DNA of 64,000 nucleotides from NCBI RefSeq assembly GCF_030944405.1, contig NZ_CP132339.1:4774001-4838000 (forward strand), written 5' to 3'. This DNA is from Janthinobacterium sp. J1-1. GTDB lineage: Bacteria; Pseudomonadota; Gammaproteobacteria; Burkholderiales; Burkholderiaceae_D. The notes under the pieces were generated by a model that searched no databases, was not told where the DNA came from, and saw nothing but the letters and a program-made list of their open reading frames with translations. The position numbers and the translations under genes were made by a program. Below, piece by piece: positions 42,708-53,101 of the stretch (the stretch's first letter is position 1; each line of letters begins with the position of its first letter).

Positions 42708-42802
42708 GTCGGGTTACGCTGCGCTAACCCGACCTACGCGGGTTGCAGGTCCGGTTGCGACAGCAGCGCAGGTCGGATTAGCGCGCAAGCGCGTAATCCG
42801 AC
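42708..42802. repeat. Dispersed paired palindrome (BIME-like), copy C
   Basis: First palindrome 42708-42733 (GTCGGGTTACGC and GCGCTAACCCGAC); second 42772-42802 (GTCGGATTAGCGCGC and GCGCGTAATCCGAC). The 38-base spacer begins CTACG and ends GCGCAG as in copy B. The second palindrome overlaps the last eight codons and stop of the fecR-like gene. Confidence 0.82.
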
Positions 42803-43758
42803 GCATTGCCGGTGCGCGCTTCCACGCTGACCCAGTACGGCGTGCGCAAGCGCACCCGGACCGGCAGCGACAATTGCAGCAATTCGAATATCCTGTCCGT
42901 ATCCCTGAGCTGGAAAATGCCGTCGACCGGTAGCTGCGCCACCGCCGGATCGCAGCGCACCACGCCGCGCCGGTAGCGCGCCACCTGCGCCAGCAGTTCG
43001 CCCAGCGGCATGCGCTCGGCGATCAGCACGCCCTGCAACCAACCGGCGGCGGACGCCGGCATGGCAGTCTCCGCCGCGATGGAACGGTCATCGAAACTGG
43101 TTTGCCAGCCGCGCCTGAGGATGCGCGCGGTGGCGCCACCGCCAGCCGGCACAATTTCGACCGCGCCCTCCGTCACCGCCACCTGCGTGCGCGTCGAGAA
43201 CAGGCCAGCATCATGGCGCACGCCAAACCGGGTGCCGATGGCGCGCACGCTGCCACTGCGGCTCCTGACTACCAGCGGACGCGGATCGGATGCGGTCGCC
43301 ACATGGATTTCGCCCGCATGCAACGTCACCAGCCGGCGCGCGCCATCGAACGCGATATCGATGGCGCTGGCCGTATTGAGCGCCAGCTGCGTGCCGTCTG
43401 GCAGCGTCATCTTGCGTATTTCACCGGTGGCCGTGCTGATGTCGGCGCGCCAGGACAGCCAGGCTTCCGATTTGCTGGCCAGCCACACGGGCGGCGCGGC
43501 GCAGGCGATCAATACCGCCAGATGCTTGATGCCGGCGCGCCGTGCCGGTCGCTGCGGCGGCTGGCGCAACGCCGGCGGCACCACGGCCAGCGTCTGGCAC
43601 ACCAGTTCGGCGCGCCGCCAGGCTTCCGCGTGATCGGGATGGCTGGTGCGCCAGGCGTCGAAGGCCTGCTGTTCGGCGGCGCTCAAGGCGCCGTCGCGCA
43701 GGCGCACCAGCCACTGCGCCGCCACGCGCGCCGCGCCGGGATCGATGGCGGCGCTCAC
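42778..43758 (-). CDS. fecR: FecR-like anti-sigma / transmembrane regulator
   Basis: About 326 residues starting at GTG (43758), whose bases overlap the FecI stop (GTGA). The N-terminal cytoplasmic DUF4880-like part has AAQWLVRLRDGALSAAEQQAFDAW; a membrane segment is IKHLAVLIACAAPPVWLA; the periplasmic FecR domain has MTLPDGTQLALNTASAIDI and RSGSVRAIGTRFGVRH; the C-terminus is the STN-interacting domain. It holds FecI inactive until the receptor signals. The last residues (ASDYALAR) come from the overlapping repeat, so the C-terminus may be altered compared with relatives. Confidence 0.9.
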   Translation of the reverse strand: MSAAIDPGAARVAAQWLVRLRDGALSAAEQQAFDAWRTSHPDHAEAWRRAELVCQTLAVVPPALRQPPQRPARRAGIKHLAVLIACAAPPVWLASKSEAWLSWRADISTATGEIRKMTLPDGTQLALNTASAIDIAFDGARRLVTLHAGEIHVATASDPRPLVVRSRSGSVRAIGTRFGVRHDAGLFSTRTQVAVTEGAVEIVPAGGGATARILRRGWQTSFDDRSIAAETAMPASAAGWLQGVLIAERMPLGELLAQVARYRRGVVRCDPAVAQLPVDGIFQLRDTDRIFELLQLSLPVRVRLRTPYWVSVEARTGNASDYALAR

Positions 43759-44261
43759 AATATCAGCAGGATGCACTGCTCGAAGGCCTGCACCAGATGG
43801 CGCTTGACGGTGCGCTCGCTGATGCCGAGGCGCGCTGCGATCTCGGCGTAGCCCAGGTCATCGACATGCGCCATCAAAAAAGCGCTGCGCACGGCATCGG
43901 GCAAACCGTCCAGCATCGCGTCCACGCGTCGCAGCGCCTGCACGATGATCAGGCGCTCTTCCGGCGACTGCATCAGCAGTTCCGGCTGCTGCGCCAGCGC
44001 CTCCAGCCAGGCCTGCTCCAGCGACAGGCGCCGGTAATGGTCGATCAGCAAACGCTGCGCCACCGTGGTCAGGTAGGCGCGCGGCTCGCGCAAGGCCGGC
44101 ATGGCGGTTTGCGGCGCGCTCAACAGGCGTATAAACGTATCGTGCGCCAGGTCGGCCGCCTGGTCGGCACAGGGCAGCTTGCCGCGCAGCCAGCGCAACA
44201 GCCAGCCGTGATGGCTGCTGTAGATGCCGGCGATGGCGTCGCTGGACTGCGCGATATGCAC
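43755..44261 (-). CDS. fecI: FecI-like extracytoplasmic function sigma factor
   Basis: A 168-residue ECF sigma factor: region 2 with QAADLAHDTFIRLLSAPQT and region 4 with DDLGYAEIAARLGISERTVKRHLVQAFEQCI. It directs transcription of the linked TonB receptor when the FecR partner releases it. A Fur-box-like sequence lies 20 bases upstream of the start, fitting iron repression. The gene overlaps the fecR start. Confidence 0.93.
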   Translation of the reverse strand: MHIAQSSDAIAGIYSSHHGWLLRWLRGKLPCADQAADLAHDTFIRLLSAPQTAMPALREPRAYLTTVAQRLLIDHYRRLSLEQAWLEALAQQPELLMQSPEERLIIVQALRRVDAMLDGLPDAVRSAFLMAHVDDLGYAEIAARLGISERTVKRHLVQAFEQCILLIL

Positions 44262-44280
44262 GAGGGACCTCCGCTCAATT

Positions 44281-44299
44281 GAGAATAGTTCTCATTATC
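44281..44299. promoter_or_regulatory. Fur box upstream of fecI
   Basis: GAGAATAGTTCTCATTATC matches the Fur consensus GATAATGATAATCATTATC at 14 of 19 positions and contains the inverted repeat TGAGAA...TTCTCA. It is placed 20 bases before the fecI start, where Fur would block transcription of the iron signalling triad when iron is sufficient. Confidence 0.75.
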
Positions 44300-44372
44300 G
44301 CAATGATTGCCCTGCCCCGTCAAGTATCTCGCGCGGCTGAAAAATAGTCGTTTTCAGGCACAAGGCCCTGGT

Positions 44373-45998
44373 TCACGCTGACATGGAAGCGAGCCGCAAG
44401 CGCAGTGGCACCATCTCAGGGGCGACTGCCACAGGATCGAGCTTGAAAATGCTGACTCTTGTCGCCAGGCTGTTTGCGCTGTCTTGCAAAGAATAGGCGG
44501 CACTGGCGGCCTCCTCGACCAACGCCGCATTTTGTTGCGTGGCCTGGTCCATCTGGCTGATGGCCTGATGAATCTGCTCGATACCTGAACTCTGTTCGGC
44601 ACTGGCAATGCTGATCTCGCCCATGATCCCGGTCACCCGCTTTACGCTCTGGACGATTTCGTCCATGGTGGTCCCGGCCTGATGGACAAGACGGCTGCCA
44701 TTATCGACTTTGCCCACCGAATTGGTGATCAGTTCCTTGATTTCCTTGGCTGCGCCGGCCGAGCGATGGGCAAGATTGCGCACTTCGGTGGCAACTACGG
44801 CAAATCCGCGCCCCTGCTCGCCGGCGCGCGCCGCCTCGACCGCTGCATTCAGGGCCAGGATATTGGTCTGGAAAGCGATGCTGTCGATGACGGCAATAAT
44901 ATCGACGATCTTGCGCGCCGAGTCCTTGATGTCGTCCATCGTCACGACCACATTGGCCACCACCGCGCCACCACGTAGCGCCACCTGCGATGCGGTTGCC
45001 GCCAGCTCGCTGGCCTGGCGGGCATTGTCGGCATTCTGGCGCACCGTGACGGTCAACTCCTCGACCGACGCCGCAGTTTCTTCGATCGAACTTGCTTGCT
45101 GTTCGGTCCGCAACGACAGATCCATATTGCCTGAAGCAATCTGGCTCGATGCCGTGGCGATGACATCGCTCTCGGTCCTGACTTCACGCACGATCCCCGT
45201 CAGGCTGCCTGTCATGTCGCGTAGCGCGCCAAGCAACTGGCCAAATTCATTATTTGAGGTGACTTCCACCTGCACGCTCAAATCGCCACCCGCGACGCGG
45301 CGGGCGACGACGACTGCCGCCTCGAGCGGTCTGGTGATAGCGCGTACCAGATACACCGTTGCGATACCGGCCAGCAAGACAGCAAGGACGATCGCCCCCA
45401 GCACCATCCGGTTGACCGCATCAAGCTCAGCGTGCAGCGCTTCGTTTTGCTGCGCATTGCGTTGCGAGATGTCGCTTTGTAATTGCTGATAGGCTTTATG
45501 CCCTTTCAGATACGTGGGATTGATATCGCGTATCAGTATTTCCTGCGCCCGATCCCAGTCATTCGCGGCAATCGCGCGCGAGGCGTCGGCAATCAGCGCC
45601 TGGCCTAAATCCCGGCTTTCGCTCAGCCAGTGATTCACAGCATCTTTGGTTGTCTGGCGTACCAAAGACGTGAGCAAGGCCTCGCGTTCTTTCTGCAGTT
45701 GTTTCGTATTGTCAGCAATATTCTTGAAATGGTTGTCCAGCGGATGATCGTGCATGACCGCATATTTACTGCTCGGGTTGTGTTGCAGCGCTTGCAGGAT
45801 CTGGCTGCGATTTGTCTCCATGCGATAAATCAGACTGGCAAATGTCAGCTGTTGCTGCGTATATTTGAGCGAGGTCTGTTCCAGCATGTCGACCGAGCGC
45901 TTCGCTACATAGTGACCAAGCAGTCCAATAGCGATGGTAACCACGGCCAGCAAGCCGATGACGGATACGATAAGATTTTTAATGCTGAAGTTTTTCAT
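44373..45998 (-). CDS. Methyl-accepting chemotaxis protein (4HB-type)
   Basis: A 541-residue chemoreceptor. Membrane segment 1 is at about residues 8-30 ([20 protein letters not shown]), the periplasmic part fits a four-helix bundle, and segment 2 is [21 protein letters not shown] near 190. HAMP and the signalling domain follow, with the conserved hairpin tip [43 protein letters not shown]. It would control the flagellar motor via CheA/CheW. A small uncharacterised frame and an inverted-repeat region lie upstream. Confidence 0.94.
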   Translation of the reverse strand: MKNFSIKNLIVSVIGLLAVVTIAIGLLGHYVAKRSVDMLEQTSLKYTQQQLTFASLIYRMETNRSQILQALQHNPSSKYAVMHDHPLDNHFKNIADNTKQLQKEREALLTSLVRQTTKDAVNHWLSESRDLGQALIADASRAIAANDWDRAQEILIRDINPTYLKGHKAYQQLQSDISQRNAQQNEALHAELDAVNRMVLGAIVLAVLLAGIATVYLVRAITRPLEAAVVVARRVAGGDLSVQVEVTSNNEFGQLLGALRDMTGSLTGIVREVRTESDVIATASSQIASGNMDLSLRTEQQASSIEETAASVEELTVTVRQNADNARQASELAATASQVALRGGAVVANVVVTMDDIKDSARKIVDIIAVIDSIAFQTNILALNAAVEAARAGEQGRGFAVVATEVRNLAHRSAGAAKEIKELITNSVGKVDNGSRLVHQAGTTMDEIVQSVKRVTGIMGEISIASAEQSSGIEQIHQAISQMDQATQQNAALVEEAASAAYSLQDSANSLATRVSIFKLDPVAVAPEMVPLRLRLASMSA

Positions 45999-46005
45999 AA
46001 AGAAG

Positions 46006-46206
46006 TCACGAAGTTTGTTTACGGCTCAGTGCGCGAGCCAGCCAGGAGCGCGCATCCGACAGGAAAATGCCACTCATTAAATTGATCAATTTGACGAAAT
46101 TGACGACATCGTCAAATTTTTTGCCGATTATGGCATCAAATATTTCCTGAGGCAAACGAAATTTGCTAAAATCATTCGCTGGCAGGGAGGCATCGTTAGT
46201 TGACAT
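46006..46206 (-). CDS. Possible small leader protein before the chemoreceptor gene
   Basis: A 66-residue open frame ([20 protein letters not shown]...) whose stop lies seven bases before the chemoreceptor ATG. It has a plausible hydrophobic stretch but no recognised domain and a weak ribosome site. It overlaps an inverted repeat and the likely divergent promoters. Composition is less GC-rich than neighbours. It may be a chance frame; I cannot support a function. Confidence 0.25.
   Translation of the reverse strand: MSTNDASLPANDFSKFRLPQEIFDAIIGKKFDDVVNFVKLINLMSGIFLSDARSWLARALSRKQTS
46088..46118. promoter_or_regulatory. Inverted repeat between chemoreceptor and HTH-GAF genes
   Basis: AATTTGACGA and TCGTCAAATT are perfect ten-base arms with an 11-base spacer that itself holds AATTGACGAC, a third near-copy of the arm. 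ATTGATCAAT is a further palindrome just to the left. The element is placed in the divergent region and looks like a binding site; the regulator is unknown, perhaps the adjacent HTH protein. Confidence 0.45.
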
Positions 46207-46967
46207 ACGATGAGATTGAAAGAAAGATAAAGATGCGAGCAAAAACAGAACGGGATGCGGACCCTGAAATTGTCACCACCAGCAAGGCAGCCGATTTGCT
46301 GGGTGTGGCGGTGAGCACCGTGCAAAAATGGGTAGAATTGGGGAAATTGGAGTCGTGGAAAACGCCTGGCGGACATCGCCGCATTCCGCTGGCCTCTATC
46401 CTTGACGTTTTGCATCCCGACGGTGTTGGCTTGCCTGACAAAAACCTGCCTGCGCCAAAAAACATGCATGCGCCTGCCAAAGGCGGGCTGCCCGATGTGA
46501 CCGACGAAAGCGCGCGGCTGCGCGCCACGCGCGCAACAGGCTTGTTCGACACGCCGGCACACATCAACTACGATCGCATCGTGCGTGTCGCGGCGCTACT
46601 GACCGACATGCCCATCTCGCTCATTTCGCTGCTGGATGAGGATCGCCAGTGGTTCAAGGCACGTGTGGGGCTGAGCATCACCGAGACGCCAAGATCATGG
46701 GCATTTTGCAATTACACCATCCTCGAGAGCAAAATCATGATCGTCGAGGATGCGACACTAGACCCGCGCTTTGCAGACAATCCCCTGGTGACGGGCCAGG
46801 AAGCGATACGTTTCTATGCCGGCGTTCCCTTGTTGGATCGGAACGCGTGCCGCCTGGGCAGCTTATGCGTGCTGGACCGCAAGCCGCGGCAGATGAGCCA
46901 CGAACAGACCTGGGCCCTGACCGAGCTTGCCACCATCGTTTCCGAGGAAATACAGCGCGGCAGATAA
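46200..46967 (+). CDS. Helix-turn-helix (MerR-like) plus GAF domain protein
   Basis: A 255-residue protein if it starts at TTG (46200, nine bases after GGGAGG); an ATG at 46233 is an alternative. The N-terminal HTH excisionase/MerR-like domain contains SKAADLLGVAVSTVQKWVEL and WKTPGGHRRIPLASI. A GAF domain follows (about 100-255), with DMPISLISLLDEDRQWFKAR, SWAFCNYTILES and FYAGVPLLDRNACRLGSLCVLD. The pairing suggests a small-molecule or redox-responsive DNA-binding regulator. It is divergent from the chemoreceptor gene. Targets unknown. Confidence 0.8.
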   Translation: MTYDEIERKIKMRAKTERDADPEIVTTSKAADLLGVAVSTVQKWVELGKLESWKTPGGHRRIPLASILDVLHPDGVGLPDKNLPAPKNMHAPAKGGLPDVTDESARLRATRATGLFDTPAHINYDRIVRVAALLTDMPISLISLLDEDRQWFKARVGLSITETPRSWAFCNYTILESKIMIVEDATLDPRFADNPLVTGQEAIRFYAGVPLLDRNACRLGSLCVLDRKPRQMSHEQTWALTELATIVSEEIQRGR

Positions 46968-47012
46968 AAGATGCGGCCGGCTGCGCCAACAGCGCGCAGC
47001 GCGGCCACAAGA

Positions 47013-49303
47013 TCAGTCTTGCATGACCTTGTCCGGCGTCATCGGCGTGCTGCGCACCCGCTTGCCCGTCGCATGGTAGATGGCATTCGAGATGGCGGCG
47101 GCCACGCCGACAATGCCGATCTCGCCCACGCCCTTGGCCCCCAGGCGGCTGACGATGCGGTCGTCCTCCTGCACGAAGATGACGTCGATATCGTGGATAT
47201 CGGCGTTCACCGCCACATGGTATTCGCCCAGGCTGTGGTTCATGAAGCGGCCCAGCGCATGGTCCATCTGGGTTTCTTCGTGCAGCGCCTGGCTGATGCC
47301 CCACACCACGGCGCCGCTGACCTGGCTGGCGGCCGTCTTGGTATTGATGATGCGCCCGGCCGCCACCGCGCTGACCACGCGCGTGACCCGCACCGTGCCG
47401 AACTCCTCGTCCACCCGTACTTCGCAGAACACGGCCGAATGCACGGCGCGCGTGTATTTGCGCTGTTGCAGCATGTTCGGCAGCAGCAAATATTTTTCCT
47501 CGACCTTCGCCATCTCGGCCGCAGGCAGCAAGGCTGTCAGCGCGATACCCGTTTCCTGTTCGCGGCGCAGCCGCACGCGCCCCTCGACAAACTCCACGTC
47601 GGCAAAGCGCGCTTTCGGAAATGGCGAATCGGGCAACTGCCTGGCCAGCTTGAACAGCGTCTTTTTGAGTTTTTCACAGGCACCCTGCACCGCCGAACCG
47701 ACCGTGGCCACATGCGAGGAACCGCCTTCGATCGGCGCCACCGGCAAGGTGGAGTCGCCGAGCTGGAAGGCCACGTGTTCCAGCGGCAGGCCCATTTCCT
47801 CGGCAGCGATGGTGGCCATCACGGTGTACGTGCCGGTGCCGATATCGGTGGCCGCGCTGCTGACCACCAGCCGCCCGTCCGCATGCAGCACCGCGCTGGC
47901 GCGGGCAAACATCTGCATCGCGTCCCAGATGCCGGTCGCCATGCCCCAGCCCACCCACTCCGTGCCTTCCTTGCGGCTGCGCGGCGCCAGCGGACGCCGG
48001 CTCCAGCCGAAGCGCTCGGCGCCCTGCGCGTAACAGGCGCGCAGCTCCTTGGTCGAATACGGCAGGTCGTCGACGGGATTGGACTCGGCATAATTCTTCA
48101 GCCGGAAGGCCAGCGGGTCCATGCCCACCTGGTACGACAATTCATCCATCGCCACTTCCAGCGCATGCACGCCGTGGGCCGCGCCGGGCGCGCGCATGTC
48201 CATCGGACTGAACTGGTCCAGGTCGACCAATTGATAGCCGAGGCGGATATTCTCGCAGGCGTACAGCTGGCCCGACCAGTTCACCACCGCTTCCACATAG
48301 TCCTCGAAGCGCGAGGTTTCGGCCGTGGCGTCGTGCGCGATGGCCTGCAGCACGCCGTCGCGGCTGGCCGCCAGTTTGACGCGCTGCCAGGTTTCGGGCC
48401 GGTGGCCGAAGGTAAACATCTGCTGGCGCGTCATCACCACCCTCACCGAACGCTGCAGTTTCAAGGCGGCCATCACCACCAGCGGCAGCTGGTACTGGGG
48501 CCGCAAACCGGCGCCAAACGCCCCGCCCACATAGGGGTTGCGCACCGTGACTTCGGATTTCGACAAGCCGAACACGCGCGACACATACCAGCGGCTGTTC
48601 TGCGAGCTTTGCGTCTTGTCGTAGATGGTCAGATGGCCGTCGGCGGCGCGCAGTACGGTCGACGCAAACAGCTCCATCGGGTTGTGGTGCTCCACCCCGC
48701 TGTAATATTCGGCATCGATCTTGCAGTCGGCATCCTGCCAGGCCTGCTCCGCGTGGCCCTTTTCATCGGGCGGTGGCGTGTAGCCGGCTTTCAGCCCCTT
48801 CGGCTTGTGCGGCCGCGACAGATAATTGAGCAGCCCTGTTTCATGCGGTTCTTCCGCATAACGGACTGTCACCAGCGCCGCCGCATGGCGTGCCGCCTCG
48901 AAGGTATCGGCCACCACCAGCGCCACCGGCTGGCCATTGCTGACAACCTGCTCGTCGTACAGGGGCCGGAACGGCGCACCGCCGGGGGCCGTCATGTCCT
49001 TGTAGAACAGGTCGAAACTGCGCATTTTCGGCCGGTTCAGGTAGGTGATCACCTCGACCACGCCGGGCTGCGCCAGCGCCGCGCTGGTGTCGAAGGAGAT
49101 GATGCGTCCTTTGGTGATGGTGCTGTTGACCACCACGCCGTGCAGCAAGTCGTCGGCCTGGAATTCGGCCGCATAGCGCGCCGCGCCCGTCACCTTGTCG
49201 CGCCCGTCCACGCGCGATACCGCCGTGCCGGTTTTCACGTAGCCGGTACCCGCGTCCGCCACCGGCGTGCGCAGTTCCGGGATCAGTTCTGTCGTTGGGC
49301 CAC

Positions 49304-49307
<4 letters not shown>
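47013..49307 (-). CDS. paoC: Molybdenum hydroxylase large subunit (PaoC/XDH type)
   Basis: A 764-residue molybdenum-cofactor subunit of an aldehyde or purine oxidoreductase. It has the substrate/Moco texts GGAFGAGLRPQYQLPLV, MRAPGAAHGVHALE, AATDIGTGTYTV and the C-terminal GAKGVGEIGIVGV with the catalytic Glu. I start at MSGPTTELIPELRTP, at the ATGA overlap with the FAD-subunit stop; the frame is open upstream but non-homologous. With the two following subunits it resembles E. coli PaoABC (YagTSR). Confidence 0.93.
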
Positions 49308-50334
<1,027 letters not shown>

Positions 50335-50338
<4 letters not shown>

Positions 50339-50907
50339 GCGGGCACCATGCCGACCGGCGCGCTGGCCTGGCCGTCCTGGGTTTCCGCGGGCAGTTGCAT
50401 CACGTCAGCCAGCGCCGCGACAATCTGCGGATAGGCGCCGCAGCGGCAGATATTGCCGCTCATCAGTTCGCGCACCTGGGCGCGCGTCGTGGCCTGCCCT
50501 TCGGCGATCAGCCCCATGCCGGAACACAGCTGGCCCGGGGTGCAGTAGCCGCATTGAAAAGCGTCGTGCGCAATGAATGCCTGCTGCAGCGGATGCAGCC
50601 CGGCACCTTCCGCCATGCCTTCGACGGTGGTGATGCTGCGACCTTCCTGCATCAGCGCCAGGGTCAGGCATGAATTGATGCGCTTGCCATCGACCAGCAC
50701 CGTACAGGCGCCGCACTGGCCGTGGTCACAGCCCTTCTTGGTGCCGGTCAGGGCCAGGCGGTCGCGCAGCAGGTCGAGCAGGCTGACCCAGGCTTCGACA
50801 TGCAGCTGATGCTGCCGGCCATTGACATTCAGCTTTAGCGGGTACAGCGGCACCGGCGGCGCGGCCTGTGCGGGAGAAATTGGTGTTGCGGGCAAACGGG
50901 TATCCAT
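50335..50907 (-). CDS. paoA: Molybdenum hydroxylase 2Fe-2S subunit (PaoA type)
   Basis: A 190-residue iron-sulfur subunit with two 2Fe-2S clusters: plant-ferredoxin-like [21 protein letters not shown] and the C-terminal [10 protein letters not shown] with [10 protein letters not shown]. It feeds electrons from the molybdenum site to FAD. The N-terminus ([18 protein letters not shown]) lacks a twin-arginine signal, unlike E. coli PaoA, so a cytoplasmic complex is likely. First gene of the trio. Confidence 0.92.
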
Positions 50908-51038
50908 GGCAAACCCTTCCAGATAGATCGTGGGAATGCCTGAATATTAAGATTGTAGCGACGGATGTTATATGCGGTCTCGCACATATGGGAAATTGAG
51001 CGTGATGGATACGCTCGGGCTTTGCTGCGGCCCGACTC

Positions 51039-51356
51039 TCAATAGTCGTGGCCTTGACTGCCACGGACCTGCTTCACCTTTCCCATGCCGACCAATTTGT
51101 GCAACTCGCGTACCTCGAACTCCATGCCCAGCCGCAAGGAGTCACGCAACAGCTCCCAGCTCACCAGGCGGATGCCGGCCTCGATGGTTTCGCCGGGAAA
51201 ATGCCACTCGTCATCCTGATAGTCATGGCATCCGCTGGCCAGCCAGTCAATATGCGCAAACTTGTGGTGCGGCGCATAACCGCTCTTCACCCCTTTCACC
51301 TTGGGCTCGGCCACGTGTTCGAGAAACGTGATATCCGCAACGATGTCAAAAATCAT
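51039..51356 (-). CDS. Stand-alone EF-Tu domain III-like small protein
   Basis: A 105-residue protein that looks like the C-terminal beta-barrel of elongation factor Tu alone. The pattern KSGYAPHHKF, then FPGETIEAGIRLVSWELLRD, then LGMEFEVRELHKLVGMGKV matches the order of the EF-Tu domain III strands (GYRPQF..., MPGDNV..., GLRFAIREGGRTVGAGVV in EF-Tu). There is no GTPase domain. Its ATG overlaps the stop of the upstream DUF6891-like gene. Role is unknown; tRNA or Tu-partner binding is possible but unproven. Confidence 0.65.
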   Translation of the reverse strand: MIFDIVADITFLEHVAEPKVKGVKSGYAPHHKFAHIDWLASGCHDYQDDEWHFPGETIEAGIRLVSWELLRDSLRLGMEFEVRELHKLVGMGKVKQVRGSQGHDY

Positions 51357-51922
51357 GGTGCTTGTGCCGCCGCCCTTCTCTTCCAGTCAAACGCCGGCAG
51401 ATTGATGCGCGTCTGCGTCGAACCATCCCAGTCGACAGCAAAGCCGGCCTGGCGCAGCGCCTCCACAATGACTTGCCCCACCCGCACGCTGCGCGCCTCG
51501 TCATCGGCAAGGTCGCCAAAAGCCAGCATCACGCCATGGCCCTCGACGGCGCGCTCGACATCCTGGCCATGATAGAAACAAAACCCTGTGTAGTGCCCCT
51601 CGGGCGCGTCCGCCACCGCCTCGGCCACGTCGGAATAGCCATCGGACATGGTGTAGCCAGCATTGGCCAGCGCGCAGATTCCCTGCTCATGCAGGCCATA
51701 AAAAACTTTGTCGAGCCGGTCGCAATCGGTCACCGCCGACCAGGCGCGTTCGGCACGCTGTTTCTCGCGCAGGCGGGGTCCGATCAGCGATTTCAACTCG
51801 CCGACATCGCAATCGTCGTCCACGATATCGTCCATCATCTGCTCGATATCACTGTGCGTATAAAACCCGGACCAGACCCACTGCCTGATGCTGTCGGCCA
51901 CGTGTTGTTCGCTATCGGTCAT
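51353..51922 (-). CDS. DUF6891-like hypothetical protein
   Basis: A 189-residue acidic, soluble protein with the text WVWSGFYTHSDIEQMMDD, GICALANAGYTMSDGYSD and GHYTGFCFYHGQDVERAVEG, GVMLAFGDLADDEA. These resemble DUF6891, a family of uncharacterised bacterial proteins; the assignment is from recall. It overlaps its downstream EF-Tu-like gene (ATGA) and the upstream small membrane protein gene by four bases, giving a three-gene operon with no recognised function. Confidence 0.65.
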   Translation of the reverse strand: MTDSEQHVADSIRQWVWSGFYTHSDIEQMMDDIVDDDCDVGELKSLIGPRLREKQRAERAWSAVTDCDRLDKVFYGLHEQGICALANAGYTMSDGYSDVAEAVADAPEGHYTGFCFYHGQDVERAVEGHGVMLAFGDLADDEARSVRVGQVIVEALRQAGFAVDWDGSTQTRINLPAFDWKRRAAAQAP

Positions 51923-52095
51923 CCATCATTCCGTTTCACGGGCTTGAGGGCTAGCACCAGGGGAATCGCGAGCGGCCCCAGCAAGGTCACCACGGCGGCC
52001 ATGGAAGTCGTGGTTTTCAAGTTGCGGCGCTTGGCAATGAAGAGGCAGGCAAAAGCGGACATGGTCCAGATCAGGGCGGGAATATAGGCAGTCAT
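51919..52095 (-). CDS. Small two-helix membrane protein
   Basis: About 58 residues from the ATG at 52095 (GAGGAG RBS). Two hydrophobic helices (IPALIWTMSAFACLFIA and AVVTLLGPLAIPLVLAL) are joined by the basic KRRNLKTTTS loop. It ends KPVKRNDG. No family assigned. It is the first gene of the three-gene operon. Confidence 0.6.
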   Translation of the reverse strand: MTAYIPALIWTMSAFACLFIAKRRNLKTTTSMAAVVTLLGPLAIPLVLALKPVKRNDG

Positions 52096-52252
52096 GGCGC
52101 ACTCCTCAATCAGGTTATCGGGATAAAAGCCATCCTGACATGGATAGCTTGATGACACAATGCAGAATGACGTTTCGGCGCCATGGTTCGCCGCCAGCAG
52201 AGGAATTTTCAGCCATTCTTAAGGTTGAAAATCCTGTTTTCAGCTATCGCAC

Positions 52253-52513
52253 CTACATCAGCCATCGCACAACCTTGCCGAATCCGATCCAAAAACGGTC
52301 GCCATGGTAGCCGGCCAGAAAGCCGCAACCGACAACCGCAATCACGGCAATGGCAATACACAAGGCGACCGAGTTAATGGCAAAAAACAGGATGACCAGT
52401 ACCGCAATAACAATGCCGAGCATGCCGCCGCAAGCATAGCGCGTCGCCAGCTCGCCGGGACTGATGTCCAGTTCGCTGTGACTGAGCGGTTGTGATTCGG
52501 ATGGTTCAGGCAT
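52253..52513 (-). CDS. Small hypothetical membrane protein
   Basis: About 86 residues from the ATG at 52513 (an upstream in-frame TTG at 52555 would add 14). After a polar N-terminus with SELDISPGELATRY come two membrane helices (GGMLGIVIAVLVILFFAI and VALCIAIAVIAVVGCGFLAG). No recognised domain. It is preceded by the 142-residue secreted protein gene on the same strand. Confidence 0.5.
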   Translation of the reverse strand: MPEPSESQPLSHSELDISPGELATRYACGGMLGIVIAVLVILFFAINSVALCIAIAVIAVVGCGFLAGYHGDRFWIGFGKVVRWLM

Positions 52514-52568
52514 CGGAGCAGATTGGATTAATTTTAAGCTATCAGCGTCGGGCAAGCATCGCCTTCGG

Positions 52569-52997
52569 TTACAGGCGATGCGTTGATTTCTGGTGCTGCT
52601 CGACCAGTATTTTGGCGGTCATCAAGGTCACGTTATACGCGACATGGCCCCGCTCCATCGGTTTCCACTGATTATTTTCCTGGCGAAATGCCCAGGTATT
52701 GATGCCATGGCCACGGCCGCCGTGCTCGATCGCCACGATGGTGACACCATCGCTGACGGCCGCAATCACAAAGCGCGTGGACGGCATAGAGGGATTGACG
52801 ACGCAGCCGTTATTGTATGCGCCGCCCTGGTCGGCAAGGCCGGTGTTTTCGATCAGATAGGAACTCACTTCCGCCGGCAAGCCCGCGAGCGAGGTGGCCA
52901 TAGCCCAGACGGGTGCACTGTCCGGTGCGGCACTCGCCGGGCCAGCCAGCGCCACGGCGCCCAAGCTTGATGCCAATAATCGATGCCACATTGCCAT
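52569..52997 (-). CDS. Secreted hypothetical protein
   Basis: About 142 residues from the ATG at 52997 (GGGAG upstream). Signal peptide MAMWHRLLASSLGAVALAGPASA. Mature part contains AVSDGVTIVAIEHGGRGHGIN and RQENNQWKPMERG, a mixed alpha/beta pattern without a known domain. Two Cys are not paired visibly. Function unknown. Confidence 0.55.
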   Translation of the reverse strand: MAMWHRLLASSLGAVALAGPASAAPDSAPVWAMATSLAGLPAEVSSYLIENTGLADQGGAYNNGCVVNPSMPSTRFVIAAVSDGVTIVAIEHGGRGHGINTWAFRQENNQWKPMERGHVAYNVTLMTAKILVEQHQKSTHRL

Positions 52998-53101
52998 ATG
53001 CCACTCCCGGGATGAAGGTTCAAGCTGTTGCTGCTTGCCGGCCTCGATAGTAGCATGGCCCAAGCCCGCTTCCAGTGGAAGGCGGGCCTGGCTTGTTCAG
53101 C

